This document shows positions 1 through 7,530 of a stretch of DNA of 14,370 nucleotides, in pieces. How positions within the stretch are numbered: the first letter of the stretch is position 1; every line of letters begins with the position of its first letter. The notes beneath the pieces are model-generated. The model had not been told where the DNA came from and made no database searches. It saw nothing but the letters and a program-made list of their open reading frames with translations. Source of the DNA: an uncultured Prevotella sp. (GTDB lineage Bacteria; Bacteroidota; Bacteroidia; Bacteroidales; Bacteroidaceae); NCBI GenBank assembly GCA_900542795.1, contig UQPD01000058.1:1-14370 (forward strand), given 5' to 3'. The position numbers and the translations under genes were made by a program.

Positions 1-105
1 GATATAAATGGTCGTCCAGCCTAGGCTGGACGACAAAGTAATATATATTAAAAGACAAAGTATGTTGACATAAATTGCCGTCCAGCCTAGGCTGGACGAT
101 AGAGT
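1..105. repeat. Two tandem copies of a 39-bp palindrome-centred unit
   Basis: Positions 1-39 and 67-105 are direct copies of one unit that differ at 5 of 39 positions, with a 66-bp period. Each contains a perfect palindrome centred on CCTAGG: 24 bp at 11-34 (half-site GTCGTCCAGCC) and 20 bp at 79-98 (half-site CGTCCAGCC). The first copy begins at the window edge, so the array may extend further upstream. The substitutions lie outside the shared 20-bp core. As RNA each would form a hairpin with almost no loop, which favours a double-stranded DNA site (dimeric regulator, or a repeat family) over a terminator. The function is unknown. Confidence 0.85.
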
Positions 106-114
106 CCCCCCCCC
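106..114. repeat. C9 homopolymer tract
   Basis: Nine consecutive C residues directly follow the second palindromic unit, well upstream of the first gene at 454. A run of this length is prone to slippage in replication and in sequencing. It lies outside any coding region, so it could only matter through promoter spacing or binding of a regulator. A similar C8 run occurs at 10342-10349 upstream of another gene. Confidence 0.8.
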
Positions 115-144
115 TTGCATACGTTTCAATAATTATGGCGTGGC

Positions 145-152
145 TATTTTTG
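145..152 (+). promoter_or_regulatory. Possible Bacteroidota -7 element (TATTTTTG)
   Basis: The octamer matches the Bacteroides housekeeping -7 consensus TAnnTTTG at every fixed position. Only a weak -33 candidate lies upstream (TTTC at 124-127, spacing 17, where TTTG at about 19-21 is expected). If used, transcription would start near 159 and give a leader of nearly 300 nt before the gene at 454. This rests on sequence matching only. Confidence 0.25.
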
Positions 153-331
153 TAGAGAAGAAACAATAAAGATTAGCATACAAAATGCACACACCTTCAT
201 GCCTTTGTAACACTAAGAAATTTAGAAAAGCTATAGCATGCTAAAATATTCCCACTATTGCAGACTATCTTGTGCACAATAATTACAAAATTGTATATAG
301 TTGTTAATAGCATGCGGTTTGTTAATAAAAA

Positions 332-363
332 TTTGGCTAAACGGAAAAATTGACGTAACTTGC
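332..363 (+). promoter_or_regulatory. Candidate promoter for the helical-repeat/glycosyltransferase operon
   Basis: TTTG at 332-335 is followed after 20 bp by TAACTTGC at 356-363. These fit the Bacteroides -33 (TTTG) and -7 (TAnnTTTG) elements with correct spacing, although the -7 element matches only the TAnnTT part. A start near 370 would leave a leader of roughly 85 nt before the ATG at 454. This is the better placed of two candidates in the 5' region. Confidence 0.3.
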
Positions 364-453
364 GCAAAATCCGCTCATACGTGCTTTTTGCAACTAAGGC
401 TGTGGCATCGAGCACCCATGGGCAATAATTCCATAACACAAGAAACAAAAAAG

Positions 454-1668
454 ATGTATATATCCAGCGAATATCCCGACGGCATGTCGGTAGACTTTTA
501 CGGGTATGAGGTGATGGGCTATTACATACAGCGCATTTGCACCTTTTTCTCCGTATATGCTGTACATATACGCCTATTATATATACTGATTACGCTGTGC
601 ATCCTCACAATGCTTGTTCTCTTTGTGATGTTTATGCGGCAGATACGGTTAAAGAATAGGATGGATGCACACTTAAAAGCTGTGCGAACCGACTTATTCG
701 CAGGCTTTAAACAGGTGCTTACGGCAGAGCATTCGCTAACAGTGGAAATGTTGGAGATGGCGTGTAACATGACCCTCGATCGCATAAGGGAGGTTTATAA
801 CACCCGAGCCGTAGGCTGGGTGATAGCCGAAATCAGTATGGACATGAGTCGTAAGCTCGACAATATTCCTAATTTAGAGCCATTGTGTGCAATGTTAGGG
901 GTAAAGGCGTTGTACGAAAAAGAATTGTTTAACAAGAACAGAGTGTTCTTCACCTTGCAATATTTGGTGAATATGCACCTGCGGGCAAGTGCAGGCTTGT
1001 TGGCACTCTACATTCACCATCACAATAACAAAATTCGGTATTTGGCTCGAATGTGCTACATCATCTCAACCGAAGAGGACTCCTTTAAATATCTGATGGA
1101 GGACTTGAACGAACCGATGAACCTGTGGCGTCCCATGACCTTGCATCGTTTGTTTGCTTGGTTGCGTGCCAACAACAAGCAAATGCCACAATTCTTGGTG
1201 TATGCGCGTGTGCTGAAAAACGAAGAGAGTGCAGCGTTTATGATAAACGAGGTGGCATATTGGGGCAATGAAAAGGAGAAAGCTAAACTCAATGAATTCT
1301 TCCTTTCGCCTAAACTCCTTTGCCGTAAGGCTGCTCTGAATGCAGTGAGTTTGCTGCATGATGAGAAACAAGAGCAGATGGCAGTAGACCTATACGACCA
1401 ACAGCCCGAAAGCATTCGGCAGGAAATACTACGTGTGGTAAGTGCCATAAAATCAGGACGTCACACGCAGTTTTTGGTAAGAGCCTTCCGCACTGCTACA
1501 TCAAAAACCACACGCGAACTCGCCTTAACCAGTCTCTACGCGTATGGCGAGGAGGGGCGTAGCACCTTTGAGTTGCTGCGTCACGACTTGAATGAAAATG
1601 AAAAAGATCGTAAACTCATGGCACAAATTGATGCCGTGGATATACTTAACCAAATGAGAACATTATAA
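454..1668 (+). CDS. Membrane-anchored helical (HEAT-like) repeat protein
   Basis: Predicted 404-residue protein. A short N-terminus is followed by one strong membrane helix at about residues 41-63 (LLYILITLCILTMLVLFVMF), then a basic stretch (RQIRLKNR). The remaining ~340 residues are almost entirely amphipathic helices in 30-40 residue pairs, which resembles a HEAT or armadillo-type solenoid. No catalytic motif is visible. By the positive-inside rule the solenoid should face the cytoplasm. The open frame extends back to a TTG at 301, but that upstream part is low in coding character; ATG 454 follows an A-rich leader (AACAAAAAAG) and is preferred, with ATG 418 as an alternative. Its stop lies 6 bp before the glycosyltransferase start, so the two are surely co-transcribed. 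I infer a scaffold or regulator of the synthase; the family name is a structural guess. Confidence 0.75.
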   Translation: MYISSEYPDGMSVDFYGYEVMGYYIQRICTFFSVYAVHIRLLYILITLCILTMLVLFVMFMRQIRLKNRMDAHLKAVRTDLFAGFKQVLTAEHSLTVEMLEMACNMTLDRIREVYNTRAVGWVIAEISMDMSRKLDNIPNLEPLCAMLGVKALYEKELFNKNRVFFTLQYLVNMHLRASAGLLALYIHHHNNKIRYLARMCYIISTEEDSFKYLMEDLNEPMNLWRPMTLHRLFAWLRANNKQMPQFLVYARVLKNEESAAFMINEVAYWGNEKEKAKLNEFFLSPKLLCRKAALNAVSLLHDEKQEQMAVDLYDQQPESIRQEILRVVSAIKSGRHTQFLVRAFRTATSKTTRELALTSLYAYGEEGRSTFELLRHDLNENEKDRKLMAQIDAVDILNQMRTL

Positions 1669-1674
1669 CGCATT

Positions 1675-3093
1675 ATGTGGGAATTTTTGTTGTTTTTCTT
1701 CGGATACGTCATTTTAGGCTATTCGTTGCTGCTCATTGTCTCCTATGTGATGCTATTGGTGTTTGCTTACAAGTATAGCTTTAGGTATCGGCAATGGAGT
1801 AACGAGTACATCTGCAACATGGTGCAGAGTAGTCCGTTTGTGCCAGGCATTTCGGTGGTGGCACCTGCCTATAATGAGGAGAAAACCATTGTGGACAATG
1901 TGCGTTCGTTGTTGAAGATGGATTATCCCAACTTCGATGTGTGTATTGTGAACGATGGTAGTAAGGACCGCACTTTAGAGTTGCTCATTGAAACCTTCGA
2001 GATGGTGGAGGTGCCTTTTGAATATGTGGAGCATGTGCATTCTGCCCCCTTTAAACGTTTGTTCAAATCCATCAATCCTGCTTATGCCCGACTGATGGTG
2101 GTAGACAAGGTGAATGGTGGTACAAAGGCAGATGCAGTGAATGCGGGGTTAAATGTAATTTCGAATCCGTATTTCATTAACACTGACGTAGACTGCATCC
2201 TGTCAAAGGATGCAATGTATCAGTGCATCTTCCCCGTAATTCAAGATAGTCACATCATTGCCGTGTCGGGTACCATGTCGATGAGTAATGGTGCTTCGAT
2301 GAGTAATGGTGAGATTGTAGACCTTCGTCCGTCGAGTCGTCCCATCCCTTTGTTTCAAGATTTAGAGTATAAACGCTCGTTCTTGGTAGGTAAGATGGGT
2401 TGGAGTCGCATCAATGCCATGAACAATGTGTCGGGTGGCTACGGACTATTCTCAACTGAGGTAGTAGTGAATGCGGGTGGTTATAGCAGTACATCCTTTG
2501 CTGAGGACATGGACATGCTAACGCGTATGATTGCTTACTGTTGCGACTTTAACCGTCCCTATCGTGTGGTGCAAATTCCGCACAACTGTTGTTGGACAGA
2601 AGGACCATCGAACATAAAGATGCTCTATCGTCAGCGTACGCGTTGGGGACGTGGCTTGATTCAGTTGATGTGGGAGCATCGTCGTTTGCTCTTTAATCGC
2701 AAATACAAACGATTGGGTTTAATATCCATGCCCTACACCTTTTTGTTCGAATTTTTAGCACCGATTATTGAAACCGTTGGTTTGGGCATGACGGTTTATT
2801 TAGCGTTTACGGGTGGCATCAGTTGGTTTTCGTTCTTCGTAACCTTCTTAGCCATCTATGTGTTTAGCTATATGTTGTCAACTTTCGTGGTGTTCTACGA
2901 CTACATATTGGGCAGTTCTTACACCAGCCGCATGAGTTACTTAAAGTTGCTATTGGCAGCAGCTTTCGAGCCTATCATCTATCATCCCCTCATTGTCATT
3001 AGCTCATTGGTAGGATATTACCGATACATCACGCGTCAAAAGGCGGTATGGGTTTCGATGGAACGTACGGGTATGAAGCATAAAAAGAAGTAG
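1675..3093 (+). CDS. Processive family 2 glycosyltransferase (PgaC/BcsA-like polysaccharide synthase)
   Basis: Predicted 472-residue inner-membrane enzyme. One N-terminal membrane segment (~5-32) precedes a cytosolic GT-A domain, and three or more membrane segments occupy ~345-450. All GT2 synthase motifs are visible: PAYNEE at 64-69, the nucleotide-sugar Asp in VNDGSKD (D94), the DxD metal motif DVD at 171-173, the catalytic-base motif AED (E277-D278), and QRTRW at 320-324, the QxxRW signature of processive synthases such as cellulose, hyaluronan and poly-GlcNAc synthases. There is no PilZ domain, so direct c-di-GMP control is not indicated. The sugar cannot be read from sequence. The gene follows the helical-repeat gene by 6 bp and stands 5' of an outer-membrane exporter gene, which suggests synthesis and secretion of an extracellular polymer. 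The basic tail (MKHKKK) should be cytosolic. Confidence 0.9.
   Translation: MWEFLLFFFGYVILGYSLLLIVSYVMLLVFAYKYSFRYRQWSNEYICNMVQSSPFVPGISVVAPAYNEEKTIVDNVRSLLKMDYPNFDVCIVNDGSKDRTLELLIETFEMVEVPFEYVEHVHSAPFKRLFKSINPAYARLMVVDKVNGGTKADAVNAGLNVISNPYFINTDVDCILSKDAMYQCIFPVIQDSHIIAVSGTMSMSNGASMSNGEIVDLRPSSRPIPLFQDLEYKRSFLVGKMGWSRINAMNNVSGGYGLFSTEVVVNAGGYSSTSFAEDMDMLTRMIAYCCDFNRPYRVVQIPHNCCWTEGPSNIKMLYRQRTRWGRGLIQLMWEHRRLLFNRKYKRLGLISMPYTFLFEFLAPIIETVGLGMTVYLAFTGGISWFSFFVTFLAIYVFSYMLSTFVVFYDYILGSSYTSRMSYLKLLLAAAFEPIIYHPLIVISSLVGYYRYITRQKAVWVSMERTGMKHKKK
2278..2311 (+). repeat. In-frame 18-bp tandem repeat inside the glycosyltransferase
   Basis: The 16-base string TCGATGAGTAATGGTG occurs at 2278-2293 and again at 2296-2311, an 18-bp period that keeps the frame. 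It encodes two successive S-M-S-N-G units (residues ~202-212) in the loop between the DxD motif and the catalytic-base motif. It may be a small duplication, or it may be normal family sequence with chance codon identity. Confidence 0.6.
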
Positions 3094-3444
3094 GGAATAA
3101 GGGTGCCGCCGATAATGCACGGGCTGAATTATCGTGCAAACCGAATACAATCAAGCTTGCTTGAATTGTTGAGGTGCAGCCGATAATGCATAGCAAAGCC
3201 CAAAAGCGCCCAGGGCAAGCGAAGCGACACCCTGGGTTACGCGGATTAATAGCATTGACGCCCTGTAAGGGCAAAAGCATTTTATATCGGATAAAAATAA
3301 GGCTTCTGCCCTTACAGGGCGTCACTAACGAACGTGCTTTGACCCAGGGTGTCGCTTCGCTTGCCCTGGGCTAGGCGCTATTGCCCTTTCAGGGCGCACT
3401 TGCTAAATCCAAAACTTGATTATATATAACTCCTCAAAAAGCAA
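3094..3444. repeat. Intergenic palindromic repeat island (REP-like)
   Basis: This gap between the synthase and exporter genes is packed with structured repeats. A perfect 30-nt inverted repeat has arms at 3208-3237 and 3342-3371 (starting GCCCAGGGCAAGCG). Nested inside is a 17-nt inverted repeat, GACGCCCTGTAAGGGCA, at 3257-3273 and 3307-3323. A related short hairpin, GCCCTttcAGGGC, lies at 3383-3395. A direct repeat GGTGC(C/A)GCCGATAATGCA occurs at 3102-3119 and 3173-3190, and imperfect hairpins lie at 3110-3134 and 3146-3168. Related GCCCTG/CAGGGC palindromes occur, to my recollection, scattered between genes in Prevotella and Bacteroides genomes. Short open frames across it arise from the repeat and are not genes. 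It probably attenuates or separates transcription between the two halves of the locus. Confidence 0.85.
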
Positions 3445-3939
3445 ATGTCAAAAACAATCTACATACTAATTACTTTTCTGTTACTTAGTCTGTCAGCTTC
3501 GGCACAGGTAAAGTCATCGAGTAGGGCCGTGCGCGATGTGGTGGCAGCGCAGGAGGGTACACCCGTCTATTATGAGCACCAAGCACGTAGACTTTTTAAA
3601 CAAGGCAAGTGGGAGCAAGGGCTGAATATGGTGAAAAAGGGTATGGAGATAGATGAATCCGTGTCGGCACTCAACGAACTGTTGGGGCAGTATTGGTTGC
3701 ATCGCAATCAGCACGACAAGGCACGCTATTTCTTAATTAGAGCCTTGCGCGACAATAAAGAAAACAATCAAGCACGCTTCCTGTTGATGAAGGTAGAAGA
3801 ACAAACCAAGCACTACAGCAGCGCTATTGTTTATTGCAACGAATTGCTTGAGGTGTTGCCCTATAACTATGCCCTGTGGCAAAAAAGATTAGTTTTTACC
3901 GACGGTTGGGCAACAAAACAGAGGCATCGCGCTTGTTAG
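3445..3939 (+). CDS. N-terminal fragment of TPR outer-membrane exporter (frameshifted)
   Basis: Predicted 164 residues. A clear signal peptide (SKTIYILITFLLLSLSASA, cleavage likely after Ala20) leads into TPR-like helices: YYEHQARRLFKQGKWEQGL, then LLGQYWLHRNQHDKARYFL and QTKHYSSAIVYCNELLEVLP. At the A6 run (3881-3886) the frame is lost. The last ~17 residues after WQK are unrelated to TPR and end at TAG 3937-3939. A shift of -1 restores ALWQKKISFYRRLG, a normal TPR continuation, and joins this piece to the downstream frame for a 928-residue protein. Alone it would be a secreted, truncated TPR stub with no barrel. See the frameshift site entry for interpretations. Confidence 0.85.
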   Translation: MSKTIYILITFLLLSLSASAQVKSSSRAVRDVVAAQEGTPVYYEHQARRLFKQGKWEQGLNMVKKGMEIDESVSALNELLGQYWLHRNQHDKARYFLIRALRDNKENNQARFLLMKVEEQTKHYSSAIVYCNELLEVLPYNYALWQKRLVFTDGWATKQRHRAC

Positions 3940-6230
3940 CACGTTTGCACGAGATATATCCCGAACGTGCCGATTTGAAAAAAGACCTGACATGGGAACA
4001 AGAAGAAAAATATCGCAAATTCCGCAAAGAAAAGAATTTGGCGGGACAAGAAGAAACCTTGCGACAGTTGGTGAAATACACCCCCAAAAATGCCGAGTTC
4101 CAAATGGCACTTTGCAACTTGCTTTTGCAAACAGGGCGTAGCCAAGAAGCCATTGATGTAGCAGGCTATGCAGCAACGGTAGTGTCACATCCTACCCCCT
4201 TTGTTGAGAAAAAGGCAGCCATATTAGGCAGTCTGACCCGCTACACAGAAGCATTTTATTATCTGCAAAGTGCCAAACGCAACATCCGTGGTTTGTCGGT
4301 AGGAGCCATTAGCCGACTCGAAACAGAGATGCAGCGAGAGGCAGCACGCTTAGCAGTGCATAACGACCCTTATGTGGCTTATGCCCGTTTGTATGAAAAA
4401 GAACATTCAGACGAGGCACTTACCTATTTGCTCAACACCTCCACCTCGCGCGGTTATTTAGACGATGCTTTGATGTACATTCGCGAAGCTCGCAAGCGCC
4501 GTGGTGACTCTGAAAAACTAATGTATAGCGAGTATACTGTGTTGAAACGTATGGGCGACAGCAAAGCAGCCACAAATATGCTCGACCGCATTCACCAAAA
4601 ATATCCCAACAATCAAGATGTGGCAGAAGAACTCTGCTTGATACGTTTGGAAGAGGTGACGCAGCAGATGAACTTTGAGCACTATGACGAGGCCATTCCC
4701 ATGTTGTTGCAGTTAAAAACGTTCAAGTTAGCGCGAGATTTAAAGGAAAGCATCAATCATAAACTTTTTACTTGCTACGTCAAGACCAACCAAAGCCAAA
4801 AGGCGCTCGACATGATGCAAAGCATCAGCAAGAACCAACAAATGACCGCTGAACTCTATGAGGAGGTGATGACACCTTGTGTAAAGCAACTCATAGCAGA
4901 GGGTAAGTTGTATTATGCCGAAGTGGAAATTCAAAAGGTGATTGACTTGGGCAACCCATCGGCAGAGATGTTGCGCATGGGCATTTCGGTGGCTATGTCG
5001 TTGCATAAGGAAGATAAAGCACGTCAATACATTCAGCAGGGTAGGGAACGCTATCCCGACAATTCCTATTTTATGTTGAAGGAGGCACAAATGTTGGCAG
5101 ATGCAGGCAACTATGATGCAGCACTCGACTTGCTACGCCCCATGTTAGTGACCTATGTGGGCGACTCGGCAGTAATTAGTGCGTATGCGGGTTGCTGCGA
5201 AGCCATGGCAATGAAATGCATCAAGCAAAAAGACAACGAAAGAGCCTTATTACTCATTGACGACGCATTGAACTATTATCCCAAAAACCAAGAGCTTATC
5301 CATGCCAAGGCAAGCGTGTATGTGGCGATGAAGGAATGGGAAAAAGCATTAGAGTGGTATGGACGTTATCAGCCCTCGTTGGCTGAGTTGGATGCCTACA
5401 AACTGCGAACGGAAGACTTGAAGCGTCATTTGCTGCGCAACCAAGTGAGCATCGACTACCAAATGTCGCGTCAGGCCAGTGTCGACCAAATTACTTCAAC
5501 GGGCTTAATGGCTTATACGCGTTATGCCCAACGCAACACTTACACTTTTAACTTAGGATATGCTGGACGCGATGGACTGTCGCAACCCCAAAATGCAGAA
5601 GATGCTACAGGGGGAGCTGGCGTATTGCTTGGAGCAGACTGGGAACATACGTGGAACACAAAGTGGACAACGAACTTAATTGGAGCGTGGTCGAATAAGT
5701 TCTTTTCGAACCTCCGACTCGAGGGAAAAGCAAGTTATGTTTTGCCCAAAGATTGGACGGCAAAGGGCCGTTTGTCCTATCGTCGTGTGGGCATGGATAC
5801 CAAGTGCTCGCTCTTTAACTTAGGTTTAGGCACCACCAAGGATATCGACCGCTTTAGCTTAGGTGCTGATGTCAACTTGTTTGCCATTGCTGGCAAGAAA
5901 ACGGCATATTTCAATGGTTCCTTCTTTGCCAATGTGGGTGCTATTGCTAAGTTCTTCCCAATTGAGGGGAGTCGCACGCATCTATTTTTATCGGGCACAG
6001 TGGGTAATGCACCCGAAATCTCATTGGTCGACAATACCATGCCCGTAAAGTTTAGTCAGCTCAACACCATGTTTAGCATGGGTGGGCAGTACGTGTGCAG
6101 TTCGCGTGTAGACTTGGGCTTAACTGGTTCGTGGTATACCATGACCATCAATCCTACTTCGAGCACAACCACTATGAGCCGCAACAAGAACTATTTATAC
6201 TTGAATGCCAATGTTACGATTCATTTTTAA
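3876..6230 (+). CDS. C-terminal fragment of TPR/beta-barrel polysaccharide exporter (YaiO/PgaA/BcsC-like)
   Basis: The frame opens at a nominal GTG (3876), but this is almost certainly the body of the gene that begins at 3445. Residues ~1-520 of this fragment are many TPR-type helix pairs (for example KTEASRLLARLHEIYPERAD, RSQEAIDVAGYAATV, NYDAALDLLRPML, EWEKALEWYGRY). From ~522 to 784 the sequence becomes alternating beta strands rich in aromatic and Gly residues (SIDYQMSR, YTRYAQRNTYTFNLGY, KASYVLPKDWTAKGRLSYRR), ending YLYLNANVTIHF, whose terminal Phe is the usual outer-membrane barrel signal. A periplasmic TPR scaffold fused to a C-terminal barrel is the architecture of PgaA, BcsC and YaiO-type exporters. 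Without the upstream signal peptide this fragment could not reach the outer membrane. It overlaps the next gene by 26 bp. Confidence 0.85.
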   Translation: MAKKISFYRRLGNKTEASRLLARLHEIYPERADLKKDLTWEQEEKYRKFRKEKNLAGQEETLRQLVKYTPKNAEFQMALCNLLLQTGRSQEAIDVAGYAATVVSHPTPFVEKKAAILGSLTRYTEAFYYLQSAKRNIRGLSVGAISRLETEMQREAARLAVHNDPYVAYARLYEKEHSDEALTYLLNTSTSRGYLDDALMYIREARKRRGDSEKLMYSEYTVLKRMGDSKAATNMLDRIHQKYPNNQDVAEELCLIRLEEVTQQMNFEHYDEAIPMLLQLKTFKLARDLKESINHKLFTCYVKTNQSQKALDMMQSISKNQQMTAELYEEVMTPCVKQLIAEGKLYYAEVEIQKVIDLGNPSAEMLRMGISVAMSLHKEDKARQYIQQGRERYPDNSYFMLKEAQMLADAGNYDAALDLLRPMLVTYVGDSAVISAYAGCCEAMAMKCIKQKDNERALLLIDDALNYYPKNQELIHAKASVYVAMKEWEKALEWYGRYQPSLAELDAYKLRTEDLKRHLLRNQVSIDYQMSRQASVDQITSTGLMAYTRYAQRNTYTFNLGYAGRDGLSQPQNAEDATGGAGVLLGADWEHTWNTKWTTNLIGAWSNKFFSNLRLEGKASYVLPKDWTAKGRLSYRRVGMDTKCSLFNLGLGTTKDIDRFSLGADVNLFAIAGKKTAYFNGSFFANVGAIAKFFPIEGSRTHLFLSGTVGNAPEISLVDNTMPVKFSQLNTMFSMGGQYVCSSRVDLGLTGSWYTMTINPTSSTTTMSRNKNYLYLNANVTIHF
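3880..3887 (+). other. -1 frameshift site at an A6 run
   Basis: In frame 1 the codons read TGG CAA AAA AGA TTA. Slipping back one base after AAA, or inserting one A, gives TGG CAA AAA AAG ATT and restores the TPR reading frame for another 781 codons. Peptidyl-tRNA(Lys) on AAA could re-pair perfectly after a -1 slip, but the site is not a canonical X_XXY_YYZ heptamer in this frame. I see no well-placed upstream Shine-Dalgarno-like stimulator. The likeliest explanations are a one-base homopolymer error in sequencing or assembly, or a real one-base deletion; programmed or phase-variable frameshifting is less likely. Confidence 0.85.
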
Positions 6231-7530
6231 GACACTTAGTCTTTTAGTACTTGTAGTGGTGTTGGGTGCTTGTTCGTCGAAGGCTCAGTCGCAGTCACCA
6301 CAGGTTCGACAAGTGAAGGGCGTGTTTGAATATTGTGGACTTTATACCCCCTCTAACACGCAAGCCTTGCAAAGAGCCTTGCATACCAATCACCCCGATT
6401 ATGATTGGGGCGTGTGGGGACATAATTTGCACAAAATTGTGAACGAGGCACTTTGCGATGAGATGTATGCTACCGTTAATGGCACAAAAACGTCCAAGCA
6501 ATTTTGCTTTTCGAGTGCAGCCTTATATAAAGCGGTGCGTGCTTACATCCTCGACCAATTTGGCGAAGGCACAGACACCTACAGTGAGCGCATAAGCATC
6601 ATGCCCATGGACAACCAATTAGCTTGTACGTGCAATGCCTGTCGTGCCAAAGGCAACACAAGTAGTAATGCCACACCAGCAGTGAGCGACTTTGTAATGC
6701 GTTTGGCTAAAGAGTTTCCGCGCCACCAATTCTTTACTTCGGCTTATCACACCACAAAGGCAGCCCCACAAGTAGCATTGCCTAAAAATGTGGGCGTGTT
6801 TATTTCGAGCTATCCCATGCCCATGCGTGTAGACTTTAAAAAAACGGAGGGCTATCAAGAATTTAGCACAATGGTTGAGGCTTGGAAAAAGAAGTGTGAC
6901 AAGATATACGTTTGGGATTACGAGCGTAACTATAGCGACTATCTTTCGCCCTTCCCTTGTTTGTTGGCTTTGCAGTCGCGCTTTAAACTCTATCGCGACT
7001 TGGGGGTACGAGGTGTGTTTGTAAATGGTAGTGGCGATGACTATTCAGCCTTCGACGATATGCAAACCCAGGTGTTGGCAGCGTTGTTGAATAATCCAGA
7101 TGCAGATGTAAAGCAAACCGTGAATAACTATTTTGCCAAGTATTATCCCCAAACCTACAAGTTGCTGATGGACTATTATTGGCAGTTAGAAACGCGTGTG
7201 CAGCGCACCAACCACTTGTTGCCACTTTACGGCACGATGCAGGACGTGTGTGCGGCATACCTTAATGCTGCAGAGTTTGTGCATTTTCGTGCTCAACTGG
7301 ATGCAGCCAGTAAGCAAACAGTGGGCGAGGAACGTAAACGACTAAATGAGTTGCTCACAGCTTTGGCATATACCCAACTCGAGCTTTATCGAAGCAAACT
7401 TTTGCCTTTGGATAAAGAACAGGCCATTGAGATGCGCGAAATATTGAAGGGTCATAGCGAAATAAAAGGCATGGTTAATCGCGATGAACCTGGAAACACA
7501 ATAGACGATTATTTGAAACAATGGAAATGA
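6205..7530 (+). CDS. DUF4838 glycosidase-like lipoprotein
   Basis: Predicted 441 residues. The N-terminus has a lipoprotein signal with lipobox LGAC (Cys23). Conserved DUF4838 features are visible: the Cys cluster CTCNAC at 141-146 after a SIMPMDNQ segment, KIYVWDYERNYSDYLSPFP at ~233-251, and LGVRGVFVNGSGD with a following helical region (NNPDADVKQTVNNYFAKYYP). DUF4838 belongs to the broader set of alpha-glucuronidase-like TIM-barrel proteins in polysaccharide-related loci; its substrate is not established here. An envelope-anchored glycosidase-like protein beside a synthase and exporter could trim or modify the polymer, the place PgaB or BcsZ occupy in other systems. The start at 6205 lies inside the exporter gene; ATG 6211 (MLRFIFK) is equally plausible and both keep the signal. 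Confidence 0.85.
   Translation: MPMLRFIFKTLSLLVLVVVLGACSSKAQSQSPQVRQVKGVFEYCGLYTPSNTQALQRALHTNHPDYDWGVWGHNLHKIVNEALCDEMYATVNGTKTSKQFCFSSAALYKAVRAYILDQFGEGTDTYSERISIMPMDNQLACTCNACRAKGNTSSNATPAVSDFVMRLAKEFPRHQFFTSAYHTTKAAPQVALPKNVGVFISSYPMPMRVDFKKTEGYQEFSTMVEAWKKKCDKIYVWDYERNYSDYLSPFPCLLALQSRFKLYRDLGVRGVFVNGSGDDYSAFDDMQTQVLAALLNNPDADVKQTVNNYFAKYYPQTYKLLMDYYWQLETRVQRTNHLLPLYGTMQDVCAAYLNAAEFVHFRAQLDAASKQTVGEERKRLNELLTALAYTQLELYRSKLLPLDKEQAIEMREILKGHSEIKGMVNRDEPGNTIDDYLKQWK

Noticed and set aside
1..105. CRISPR array
   Set aside because: Only two units, with perfect palindromes, a 66-bp period and no cas genes; the repeat form and spacing do not suit a CRISPR.
301..453. N-terminal extension of the helical-repeat protein from TTG 301
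   Set aside because: The segment overlaps the candidate promoter and does not resemble a signal or domain; an ATG at 454 in an A-rich leader fits better.
1056..1448. Minus-strand open frame of 130 codons
   Set aside because: Antisense to the helical-repeat gene, low-complexity Ser-rich translation, no start context.
3029..3325. Minus-strand open frame of 98 codons over the end of the synthase and the repeat island
   Set aside because: It crosses the gene end and the palindromic repeats; its residues simply translate the repeat, a common source of spurious hypothetical proteins.
3174..3374. Plus-strand open frame of 66 codons in the repeat island
   Set aside because: Entirely inside the nested inverted repeat, with no signal, domain or plausible ribosome binding site.
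3876..3887. Independent gene starting at GTG 3876
   Set aside because: The frame begins in the middle of a TPR repeat without a signal peptide, although the protein ends in an outer-membrane barrel; it is the downstream part of the gene at 3445.
3880..3887. Programmed -1 ribosomal frameshifting as the preferred explanation
   Set aside because: The heptamer is out of register for tandem slippage (codons AAA AGA), and no clear stimulatory stem or spaced Shine-Dalgarno was found; kept only as a minor possibility.
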